A stretch of DNA of 64,000 nucleotides, taken from contig NC_133101.1 in the NCBI RefSeq assembly GCF_022965805.1, positions 19,067,054-19,131,053 on the forward strand, read 5' to 3'. Under the pieces are notes generated by a model. That model worked only from the letters and a program-made list of their open reading frames with translations. It was not told the DNA's origin and made no database searches. A program made the position numbers and the translations under genes. Positions 10,597 through 21,221 of the stretch are shown piece after piece. The first letter of the stretch is position 1. Each line of letters opens with the position of its first letter. The DNA comes from Primulina eburnea (Eukaryota; Streptophyta; Magnoliopsida; Lamiales; Gesneriaceae).

Positions 10597-13554
10597 TGAA
10601 ACGTCTGCTTATTCGTTTTCTTAAAACGTGCTAGAATTTTTTTTTTCAAACCTCCCATAGCATTCGGCCGAACCATAAAATATTTTTGAACCATTTTAAA
10701 AGTAAAACAACCAACTATTTTATCAACCCAAAAACATTATTTGAAAAGTATAGCCCATACTATAACCTCTCAAAATCGCTCATAATTATGATAAAAGTCA
10801 TAAAATATCCATAACATAATTTAAAATCATAAATCATAAACTAGTGCGGAAAAATAGCGTCGGTCCTCGGGTTACGTGCACCTTCAGTCCAGCAAAGTCA
10901 ACCATCAAGACCTCCATAAACATTACTATCATAATCACCTGCATCAATCACACCTAGTGAGTCTAAAGACTCAACACACCATAATCTTGATAACAAGTAC
11001 TACATATACAGATCACATGCAATAGTGAAAAATACTTGTACTTAAAATATCATTTTCATGAAGATGCATAAACTTAAAACATAACATTTTCATGATGCAT
11101 AAACTTTAAATAAAAACATTTTTATAAACAATCTCATATCAACATAAATATATTCATATTCATATCCATATACATATTCGTATCAATATCCATATTCGTA
11201 ACAACATATTCATGTCATCATATTCATATTCATATTTATATTTGTGTTTGTTGAATTCAGATCGTGATTGTGACTCGTATTCTTAAACGTATTGGGCGAT
11301 GGATCCATCTAAAAAAACCACAGTACTGGACGGCGGGAGACACCAGCAACACTCTCACCGGTCAACTGGGCCATGGCCTACGTATTAACATATTCGTATT
11401 CGTATTCGTATTCGTATGAACGGAAACACGATCGTCGGGCTCCCACTGGGACCATAACCCTCACGGTATTTCCAACATATTTAGTCACAATCCCTCACGT
11501 CCTTCAACATTTCATATTTCCATCACTTAATAAAAACATGCATAATAAAGTCATTTTATTTTGAAACCCAGCATGCAACATGTCTTTTAAATGTCTAAAT
11601 TTAAATCATAAAATCCATGAATATTTAAAAATCATAATTTAACATATCATAAAAAGCCATAAACGTTTTAAAATAACGATTTTAACTTATTAAATCATAA
11701 ACATTTAAAAAAAATTAACGTATAAAAAAATTCCATAAACATTTTAAAACAAACGTTTTAACATATTAAATTCTAAAATCCATAAACATAAACATTTTAA
11801 CATATTAAATCCATAAACAATTAAAATACCTATTTTAACATATAAAAATTCATAAACATCCATAATCATTGTAAATAATCATATTAGCATATAAAACAGC
11901 ATTCAGGACACTGCTACGAAGTTTACTAATTTCTAGGTGTAAAAAGACCGTTTTACCCCTAGACGTAAAATTACACGTTTTTGACTTTTTTCTTAATTCC
12001 ATTGACTCTAACATGTCCCAAATAATTATTTAAGCTTACATGAATTTTTCCATATTTTTATTTGCCTCAAATCGATGACTTTTAAATTAATTTTTAACTA
12101 TAACATATTAACGCGTTTTAATCCTGAATTAAACCAAACCTTAATATAAAATCCCCAAATTAAAAAAATTAGACTTTTAATAATTATTTGAGCTTAAATA
12201 TAATTTTATTAAGCTTAAATCTAGGCATTCCCTGATTCGTTTTTAAACTTAGACGTACTTCCCGGTTTTGACTCGTATGGACTCGAAACTTAACCAAACT
12301 TGAACCAAAGCTTAATAACACCTAACTAACCCATATACAACTAAATTCCATCCCATTAAGTCCTTTGAACATGCTTAGGAAGCTACTAAATTTTTCTGCA
12401 CAAGAGTCCTAGTACTAATATGATTCGAACATAGGCTAGCTTCGCCTCCAGCCCTTAACCACCATGTTCAGCCTCTACCCATCCCTCCTATGCAGCCCAC
12501 TTAAGTCTAGTGGACCCTTCCTAACCGCAGCTAGTAGCCGTGACCCTCAAAGGCTCCTAGTCGAAGAGTCCTTTCCCTTAAGGAGTCTATTTTCTTTTTT
12601 ATTCCTTCTTTATTTTTTTCAGCCCTTAAAAATATAACTAGGGACCCTTAAACATGTGGAAAAATATCCCTTCAAGTACCCCTACCATGGCAGCCTCTTT
12701 GTGCATCGTTACGAGGAGTTTTAAAAGATGAAAACACTAGTTTTGTGTATGTATAGCCATAAAAACGAAAATATAAAAGTTGTATCATGTTTTTCATGCA
12801 ATCACGTATCAAACACATAATATGGTGTGAAAGATGAGAAAAAAGAGATTAAGGCGTGCCTTTGCGTATTTAACGCACGATTTCTCGTTGACGATTGCGA
12901 AGAACAGGGCAAGACCTTGGCTTGAACATTTTCCTTGAGCTTGTTAAAATTTTCCTCTCAACTTGGTGTGTGTGTGTCGTGTATAATTGGAGTGCTTTTC
13001 AGAAAAGTGGGGTGTGAGTTATGGGGTAAATTTTGGGGTGATTTACATATTTTATAATAATTAATTCTTTAATTAAGCTTAAGCCCATTAAGCCCCCAAA
13101 TTAGGCCCACTAGTGCTTGATTAGGTATTAATTAAAATATTATAATAGTTTTGTTTAAATAAATTTGTGAATTTATTAGCCGGGTTTCCAAAACGTTCGT
13201 ATTTTTGTTGAAAAATCAACACCGATAAAATTTACGTCCCGTCGTATAAAATCACATCAAAACCCCTTATTTTCAAAAATACTAAAAAAACATCACCCTT
13301 AATTTAAATAATCAAAAAAAATTAATTAATAAAAACATTTTCTATTTTTCAGCCATCGGTCTCCGTTCCTCGATCGCAACTCGAATAACCTTTAAAAATA
13401 CATTTAATGCGACCATGTAAAAATATATTTTAAACATGCAAATATGCACAACTTAATTAATTTATGCAATTAAAACAATTAATTAAGATACAAAGAAATT
13501 TAATAATTGCATGCATGTGGTTCATGTGGACCTTCGAATTTTCGGGGCGTTACA
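10597..13554 (-). mobile_element. 5' LTR of N1
   Basis: The 2958-bp partner of 6378-9347 has the same terminal bases, the palindrome at 10959-10972, and hexamer arrays at 11150-11235 and 11388-11419. The two LTRs differ by scattered substitutions and small indels, so insertion was fairly recent but not immediate. Confidence 0.92.
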
Positions 13555-13850
13555 GGTAGGCTAACAACTGAAATCTTGTTCACCGAACAATTTAGCTGAG
13601 CCTCTTGGCAGATAGAGTTCAAGACCCTGCGGGCTGATTAAAAACCCAAAGCTCAAAATCGAAAGAAGTGGCAGCAATGTTAATTGCAGACCAATCCTCT
13701 CAACTCGTCGCAATGAGAGAGATATAAACTTTTTCAAACAGTTTTTAAAACAAATATAAAATACTTTAAAACAGTTTTTAAAAATTTTTCAAAAAAAAAA
13801 AACAATTTACTTCGAATGTTCTTCTTATAACAGCTAGCTCTGATACCAAT
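13555..13850 (-). mobile_element. Copia element internal region, right part, with primer site
   Basis: This continues 5953-6377 beyond N1. On the minus strand a primer site TTGGTATCAGAGCTA lies at 13835-13849, directly beside the LTR. A low-complexity stretch of acagtttttaaaa-like units fills 13727-13803. No coding frame is supported. Confidence 0.65.
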
Positions 13851-15132
13851 TTTAGGATCGTGTGTGTTGGGCTTCCAAGGGATGCTTGAAACACAAAATT
13901 CTCCAATGAGCTGCAATAGCTCGTGTTTTAAGAATGTTAACACCGATGAATTAAATCGGGTTTGGTTTAAAACAAAAACCAAGCGGAAGATACCCGAAGT
14001 AATACTTCGTAAAGAAAACTGTTATATTAGAAAACATTTTAACTCATGTAAACTGAATAACTAAAAGTGACTAGATTAGTTTTTGCATTCTTCAATTCAG
14101 TTATGGTGAAAACTGAACTGTCAGATACTCTAACTAAACTGGTAGGACTTACACTACTGCCTAAACTGAACTCCTAGCTACGACTGAAGGCAGCACCTTC
14201 CAGCCAACACTTCTTTAACGTCTATGTGTCAAAGAGTACATACACAAGTTTAACGTCTTTGTGCAAGACTGTATTTTTGGTGGTGGTGAAGTGTATGCGG
14301 GTGTGTGTGAGAACTGAACAAAGGATGTTCTCACACACTGAGGAAAATTGCTTCTAAACTAAGCTGATAAAACTCGAAGAGTTCCTTCTGGGCCGATTGC
14401 TTCTTGTAAGTTGTTATGCAGTAAGCGTGCCCTTGTTTTGTTTCCGCACTTCTCTCTCTTATTCGTATTCTTTCCCCCTTGTCTTCACTGATCTTTGTCT
14501 TCTATTTATAGGCACGACGTTCGATCATTCAGTGAGACTCATTAATGTATCCTTTGCAATTTGAATCGGCTCCTTGGACTTTGTGTCTCGACTTTTCAAC
14601 TGTCCTTCTGGAGCGCTTTTTCTTTAATGCTCTGATGCAACGTCCATTATTGTCCTTTGTCTGAACAAAATCTTTGTACCTTTATGCACAACTGGAATCC
14701 ACTAAAATCAGCTTGTCTTGATTTGCAACTGAAAGATTCTGATTGATGCTTCGAACTGGTCAGCTGGACTGATTTTCAGTTGGGCTGGTGAAATCAGTTG
14801 ACTCGTCAGTTGAACTGATTTCACTCCTTCAGTTGAACTGGTCAGTTGGGCTCTTCGACAGTTGGACATATCATCGGCTGGCCAGGCTTCTGAGGTTCTC
14901 CTGCTGAATCACCAATCAGCTGGATAGTCAGCTGAACTGCTTGTTGATAAATAAGTTTGACTGATTCAGTTTCAGCGATCAGTTGGCATTTCCAGTAGCT
15001 TCAGTTGTGGCTTCGTAAACTGATTAATTCAGTTTTAGATATCTACGCACTAAGGTAGATTATTAGTAACAAAATAACAAATTTTGTTAACATCAAATCA
15101 TGCGAAGATTGCGAACATGAAACGTTCCAACA
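13851..15132 (-). mobile_element. 5' LTR of a copia-type element (TGTTGGAACG family)
   Basis: The minus strand starts TGTTGGAACGTT at 15132 and runs about 1.28 kb to the primer site. The expected CA end is not intact (the minus strand ends near ATCCTAAAA), so the left edge is uncertain by a few bases. Between about 14730 and 15030 the words CAGTTG, AACTG and CAGTTGAACTG recur densely. A TATA box lies at 14502-14511. The copia call rests on the TGTTGG start and primer position; no pol is visible. Confidence 0.7.
14502..14511 (-). promoter_or_regulatory. TATA box of the copia LTR
   Basis: The minus strand reads CTATAAATAG, a strong plant TATA box, followed by a pyrimidine-rich stretch typical of LTR leader transcripts. 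Confidence 0.65.
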
Positions 15133-16988
15133 AGCACCTTGCTTCATTTCTGCCCTCTCCTTTTCTTTCAAGAAAAATCCTTTCCTTTCCTCCGGTGCTT
15201 CCCCGATGCGCGTCTCTTTGAGTTTTCAGGCTTCTAATCATCAAGGCATGCCATGTACAATTATTTTTGCATCATTCACGTCATATACTTGCTGATATGT
15301 GTTTAGTTGCATGAGGATTTTTCGATCTAGCATGGAGCATGGAATTGTTTTTCGGTTTTACATAAGTTCATGTATTATTTTGTTCACCACTCACACTTTC
15401 ATGTATTTCGTGCAAGGGGCTGCTGGTTGTCGAGATAAAAGGGCTGTGTATGATGGTAAAGGGTCGTTATAAGAAAGGAAGTCGAGGGTGTGCTAGGTTT
15501 TGTGTTGAAGGCCGAGTGGTTGTAGTGTAGGTTGCTAGGGTTCTTGTGATCTCCGAGCATTTGGGCGTGCATAGAGCGTCGGTGGGCTCAGGGTAGTCCA
15601 GTGAGGGTCCAATGTGGTTGTTCCGGGTCCTGGGTGGCTAGCTAGGGTCCGGCCTTGGTGGTTTGGGGCTTGAGTCGAAGGGTTAGCGGGTAAGGCTCGG
15701 GTAGGGCGAAGAGAACATGTGAAGTAAAATTCCAGCAGCTTTAGGGCTGATTTTCGTGAGTCTTAGGTGGCCTGGAATTGTGGGTTTAGGGGCTGGTCTA
15801 GTAAATTTAAGACATGAATTGAGTTGGGAAAATTTTGGTAATGTTTCGGGTTGATTCGGGTTAAAACCGGGAAACCTGGTCCAAGTTTTAAAACAAATCG
15901 ATTAAGTTTTGAAACGGACTCGAGTTTACGTCTAAGAAATACTTTTTAGTAAGTTTTGGAATGTTTCAAGGAGTTTTGCAAAATTCGGGTCAAAATTTAG
16001 AAGTCCACGGGCAAATTGGTCATTTTGAGTTTCCGGGTGCAAAATGACCATTTTTTTCATTTTGCACCCGGGGTGAGATTTTAGTCCTTGCAGCGCACTG
16101 AGCACATATTTTTCATGTTTTTAATGTTTATGCATCAGGAACATGATTTTTATGAAATTATGAAAAAAATACGTTGCATGCTTGATTTTAAGAAAAATCT
16201 ACGAATGTGCATGATTATGATAAGTGATGAAAATGATGATGTTTTGAAGGATGATAATTAGTTGTGACTAACGATGTATACATAAATGCTTAAGATGTAT
16301 ATGAAAATGCTAACGATGAGGCCTAGGCACAGTGGATGAGTAATACTGTCGTTGATGTCCGACAGCCGCCGGGTACTACGGTTCTATGTAGATGGAACTA
16401 TGGTATAATGATGAAACGATAGAGATGATACGAAAGTCACAATTAAGGAACTGAATTCAACTAAAGTTAATGTTTAAGATTATGATGATACGATGAGCTA
16501 TTTTGAAATGTTATGATTTCATATGAGACGTTTACATTTACGTTTTTTAAGTTCACGAAAGGTATGTTGATTACAACATATTTTTCACTGCTGTAAGCTA
16601 TGTATATGTACTTGTTATTCCGGTACAGGTGTGTTGAGTCTTTAGAGTCACTAGGTGTGAATGATGCAGGTGAGATTGTCGATGAGGGAACTGGAGGTGC
16701 TGAATTCTGAGTAGACATGACTGGATGTGCGCGTACGACCCGAGGACCACATTTCTTCTTCACATTATGATTTTATGAGTTGTGATTTTTACTCGATGTT
16801 TACGCATATTTTGTGGGATGAGTTTGGCCATTTTAAACTGCTATTTTAAATTGTTAAATATTTACGATTATTTTTAAACGATAATTTTTTTAGTAGAGTT
16901 GCATGCATTAAAAATATTTAAATGTTATTTCGAAAATGTGAGCTATTACAAAAAAAAAAATCAGCATTTTCAATTAGTTGACGTTTCA
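15133..16988 (+). mobile_element. Tekay copy A: 3' part of the 5' LTR
   Basis: This is the downstream part of a gypsy LTR ending TTGACGTTTCA. Its start lies left of the window, separated by the copia element. It matches copy B's LTR (40520-43081, opposite strand), for example around 16060-16110 (pyrimidine-rich block with 'ggggtgagatttta'). The palindrome is present with one mismatch (16636-16649, GAGTCTTTAGAGTC), followed by CAG|GTGAG near 16670. An ORF on the other strand (16467-16763) is not supported. Confidence 0.75.
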
Positions 16989-17244
16989 GTTGGCATCAAG
17001 CAAGGGTCCTGTGTAGGGTTGTGCTAACGCCATCTTCTGCAGCTCAGTTTTCAAGCCTCAAGTTTGTAAGCTTTTATGTTTTAAATGATTTAATATTATC
17101 ACCTGCATGTTTACGTAATTTACATTTTACGATGATTTACTGTTTATGTTTAACTGCTTTTACGATTTAAGGACTTATTGTTTTGAAAAAAAACTGGGTT
17201 AATTGCATGATGGGTTACATTTAGAATTTGGACTATATTCAAAT
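16989..17244 (+). mobile_element. Copy A leader with decayed primer site
   Basis: The primer site at 16991-17002 reads TGGCATCAAGCA, two or three bases away from TGGTATCAGAGC, so priming is probably impaired. The leader keeps the conserved 'gggttgtgc' and 'agcctcaa-tttgtaag' blocks found after every Tekay/N primer site here and runs to the gag ATG at 17245. Confidence 0.75.
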
Positions 17245-18084
17245 ATGTCTCCCAGACGTGCACCCAGTACAGACCGTCAGGATGGTATTCCTGGAGGAGA
17301 TAGAGGCCTTCCTCCACTACAGCCACCGCCACCGCCAGGAGATGCCACGACCCGTGTACTGGAGGGTATCGCTAGGCTCATGGAGCAGGCTCCCCGTCCA
17401 CAGATCGATATTTATGAGCAGTCTAGGTGGCTCAACCCGAAGGATTTCGAGGGCACTACTGATCCATTTTTGGCAGAAGGATGGATTCGATCTCTGGGGT
17501 TGCACTTTGGGTATCTACAGATGAGAGATGGCGATCGAGTCAGGTGCGCGACATATATGTTGTGAGACGATGAATCCCTATGGTGGGAGGGAGCCGCGCA
17601 TGCGGTGGACTTTGCTACCCTCACCTAGAACAGATTCAAGGAGATGTTCTACGGAAAGTATTTTCCAGCTGAAGTCAGGGGCCGCCTGACGAGAGAGTTT
17701 ATGAGTCTCCGACTGGGGGACTCATATGTGGCGTAGTTTATCCGTAAGTTTGACAGTGGCTGTCATTTTGTGCCCATTATTGTCTGAGATGCCGATCAGA
17801 AGCTGAGGCATTTTATGGATGGACTGAAACCCACCCTACGCTGGGATGTTATGCTGATGAGACCAGCGAGCTACGATGAGGCCACTTCCTGAACCTTCCA
17901 GCGGAGCAAGCGCTCCGAGACATTGACATTGAGATGCAGAGGAAGCGGCATCAGACTCACTCCAGCTTCCAGCCGCAGAAGAAACAGTGTACTAGGCCAC
18001 CGAGGTAGCAGGGGCAGCAGAAGCCCCAGGGATAGGTTAGGAGGCCCAAGCAGCAGAGACCTCCTCAGGCGCTAGGGGCGCCAC
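17245..18084 (+). pseudogene. gag: Tekay copy A gag, N-terminal part, broken
   Basis: The frame opens MSPRRAPS, matching MPPRRAP of copy C and MPPRR of copy D, then a proline-rich stretch and the capsid-like retrotransposon Gag region (F-x-G-T-T-D-P, W-I-R-S-L, S-L-W-W-E-G, F-R/K-E, G-C-H-F-V-P, R-H-F-M-D-G-L). Gag would form the cytoplasmic particle that packages the RNA. It is interrupted by at least six stops, including TGA at 17563-17565, TAG after 17620, TAG near 17735 and TGA near 17786, and by a frameshift near 17885. Most stops are C-to-T or G-to-A type changes. A solo LTR cuts it at 18085. Confidence 0.88.
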
Positions 18085-20479
18085 TGTTGGGACATTGTAT
18101 TCTCGCACCCAAGACGCAGCGGAAGTTTAAAAATTTTGTCCTTGGGCGTCGTGTGTTTAAAAACATCCATAGGGTGTTTATAGTTATACATTTGCGTTCT
18201 TAACGCTGGACACCAAACTATTCCGGTTTTTAAGCGGAGATAGCCCGTCTTGTAAATCCCTACGAACGGCTCTTCTCCTTTGATCGTCTAATTAGGTCCA
18301 CGATCGAAAACTTTATTCCTCACTTGGATTGCACTAGAAATCACAAGCGATTTGTGCGTTGTGATTGCGCACTCCGAATTTCCAAAAATCCGATGACGGT
18401 GTAGCGTCGGCGGTGCGGTGGTGGAAGAAAATCACAATATTGTAAAGTGGCCGAATGGTTTTCCTCTTTTTCAATGGAGTGGCCGAGAGAGAGTTTTTAA
18501 CCAAGCAAATTCATTGATTCTTAATCAATGATTATTGGAGATAATTAAGTCAATAACCCAATTGATTGCATAAATTATTTTTTCTCCAAAAAACACTTGG
18601 TGGCCGTGAGTTTATCTTGCTATGGGAAGGAATATTTTTGAATTTTTATGGAAAAAAATCTCTTATGAATAATGTCATCATATGGTATATTTATAAAGTG
18701 AGACTCCTGATTTAATTAGGAGTCCCTCTCCCACAAGGACTCTATATTTTCATTATAATTAAATTCTCATATTATTAATATATAATGTATTTATTAATCT
18801 TTAATAATACATGATATAATAATATCATATACACATATTTTATATCACTATATAAAATATATACATGTATATGTATATTAAATTAAATAACCATTATTTA
18901 ATTTATAAACTAACTCTTTGGTTAATTTAATTCTAGACTCTTCTAGAATATTTATGGGAATTTATGTATATTAGTAGTCACCACTACTAGCACAATCATA
19001 TAATTAGTAAATTCTCAATTTACTAAATAAATGATTTCGAACTCATTATAACCCCGATCGACGATCCGAGAGCGCCGATGTGTCAAGGATACAAATCTTG
19101 TTCATATAATGAAAATCGAAAATTTCGAAGATCAAAATTTTCATTTGACAAATTTAGAACTTACCATATATGGCAGTTACCAGTTTTAGTGAACTCCTTC
19201 ACAAAACAGGCAGTTCCACTCTCATTCCTTATTTAGCAATCATACTAACTTCCACTTCTTCAATCCTATGGAATCAGCTCATAAACTCTTTTATAAGCTT
19301 CCTGTTTGATCTCCATCAAACTATAGTCGCCAAATTCCAACTCCTTGAAATTTGACTATATCAACGGGAACACAGAATCCGATACTTGTGTGACCCTCAA
19401 TGGTTCAGGGATACAGCTAGCCGTGGGTTCACATCTCCATGTGATTCAGAATAACATTTATTCTTATTCGGGTTTACCCTAGTTAACCCCGTTCTTTTCA
19501 TCAACTCCTTGATCAAGAATTTCAGAACTCCTTTCTGATTGCACCCATCGGATCATGGTAAGAGCGTCTAGTAGCATCGCCCCATGATCCCCTAGGTATC
19601 ACTGATAGTGCCTGCAAGAACCTTTAGTCATGGTTAGCGTATGTATGGTCCCTTCAACACATATATCCCGATCGAATCTGCAACCATTGGTATATCGAGA
19701 GTTGCATATGAATTCGATAACGATGCGATTTATCTTTGAGTATTAATAGTGGCATGGTATGTGCAACTAGGAAAACACCTTTCCCTAAAGCACATTTCTT
19801 GCTCTGGCCAGAGACTCCTTGCACTATTAACTCATCAGATCACATAGGATATCTTCCCCCATAGGCGAACGGTGAATCTCCGACTACAATGCATTTGCTC
19901 TTACGTATTTCGAAACTACACCCAACCTCGCCACCAGATGACCCTCGATGGAGTCGGTAAACGGATCAAAGTGCATGCTAGTACGTATAGCCTCTACATT
20001 GTCCCGGGTCAAAGAACTAATGGTGTACAAACATAATTGCGGACTATTCCACTCGATAAGTGGGAACCACTAGGATTGTCCGAGGGAGGGTTGTTCAGTG
20101 CATCATCATATGATCACCCATATGTGTGAATGGACATCTCTATGCCCTTGCCCATGAAACATGGCGTTTACATCACAGATGCTAGTCTCGAGCTCGAGAG
20201 ACCTTTATCCTTGTTTTAGGCGGCTGATTCGACTAGGAACCTGTTTAGAATATACGGTACACTTCTTAATGAGTTTCATGATCTTATGTTGAGTCGCAGA
20301 CCTCATGGTACCTATTGTATATTCAAGGACTTTATCTTTGCAGCTTGCATGGGTATACAGATAAAGTATAATGCCATAATCTAATGAAACCGTAAAATAT
20401 TATTAAAATAAAGATTGTTTTACATCAGAGTCAATAAAACCGGAGCCACAAGTTGGCTTGCCGGGCACCTACTCTAACA
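18085..20479 (-). mobile_element. Solo LTR, SIRE/Maximus-like copia, copy 2
   Basis: This 2395-bp block aligns end to end with 2519-4937 (TGTTGGGACATT to CTCTAACA). It lies inside copy A's gag, between the capsid region and the zinc knuckle. The flanks gccac (18080-18084) and gccta (20480-20484) share three of five bases, a probably decayed target duplication. A small ORF (19170-19355) also seen in copy 1 runs antisense to the LTR promoter and is not supported as a gene. Confidence 0.85.
18688..18695 (-). promoter_or_regulatory. TATA box of solo copia LTR copy 2
   Basis: The minus strand reads TATAAATA, in the same position relative to the gactcctaat hairpin as in copy 1. Confidence 0.55.
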
Positions 20480-20687
20480 GCCTATACCAGAGGACAGATA
20501 GCTTGCACAAAGTGCAACAAGTTCCACCTCGGCAAGTGTTTATGGGGGACCTACAAATTCTTCGTTTGCGGGAAGGAGGGTCATAAAGCGGCAGACTGTC
20601 CTAGGAACACAGGCCCAACTATTGGCCGAGCATATGTGATGCATGCCGAGAAGGCCGAGGAAGAGCCAGATTCGACATTGATTACTG
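20480..20687 (+). pseudogene. gag: Tekay copy A gag, zinc-knuckle exon end
   Basis: The frame continues gag after the solo LTR. A CX2CX3HX3C knuckle (CTKCNKFHLGKC) is followed by a second knuckle, FFVCGKEGHKAADC, whose first Cys is replaced by Phe. The second knuckle then leads to a short acidic linker ending S-T-L-I-T-G. The last nucleotide of the exon (20687) is the first base of a Gly codon. Without splicing, translation runs five further codons into the next block and stops at 20702-20704. Confidence 0.85.
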
Positions 20688-21221
20688 GTAACCCTTATGT
20701 TTAAGAATTTAATTTATCACTTGATTGCATGAATTTTTATGTTGTGATGAGAATTAATTTATAGGATTGATAACTTAGAAAGAATTAGGATGCGTGCTCT
20801 ACATAGTTGGGATTAAGAATGTAATTGGTTAATTTGAGAATTTTTGAAACCCAATTGTAGTAACCGATATTTTTAGAGCCTAATTGTTAAACTCAATAAA
20901 TTAAGGGATGATTTTGAATTTTCGGAATTTGGGGGATTTGACATTTAGGTTTTCTAGAATTTCTCAATTTATGAGGTTAAATTCCAAAATTTTTATGTGG
21001 TCATTTTGCAAATTTTGAAAAGTTTGAGGGACCAAAGTGTAATTTTTTGAAACTTTAGAGGGCTGAATTAGAAATCTTGATATTTTGATGATTAATTTCG
21101 AAATTTTTGTACAAAATGTTTGGGTTAATTCAGTGATTTTTCGAGGAATTTTGGGTTAATTGCCGGTAAGAAATTTCTTAAGATTCAGCGTGATTAGATT
21201 TGATGGTATGTTTTGTCACAG
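20688..21221 (+). other. Putative GT-AG intron between gag and protease, copy A
   Basis: 534 bp, AT-rich, with stops in all frames. The donor is ACTG|GTAACC and the acceptor TTTTGTCACAG|GG. Joining 20687 to 21222 gives a Gly codon followed by R-I-Y-I and the protease motif L-L-D-S-G-A-T in the gag frame. Copies B and C have homologous blocks at the same codon, and copy D has none. About 20990-21090 holds degenerate lines with 'agggaccaaagtgtaat'. Splicing is inferred; there are no transcript data. Confidence 0.75.

Larger units (their letters stand above)
6378..13554 (-). mobile_element. N1: complete non-autonomous gypsy-type LTR element
   Basis: A 7177-bp element with two near-identical LTRs and a perfect target duplication ggtag (6373-6377 and 13555-13559). 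The minus strand starts TGTAACGCCC and ends GACGTTTCA. A tRNA-Met primer site and a polypurine tract flank a 1249-bp internal region that encodes no recognisable protein. It would need enzymes from an autonomous element; Tekay copies are plausible donors because the primer site, tract and LTR modules match. It is either a LARD-like element or a deletion derivative. Confidence 0.9.

Noticed and set aside
16467..16763. 98-codon minus-strand ORF in copy A's LTR
   Set aside because: Antisense to the element and no similarity to any family; spans the conserved palindrome block.
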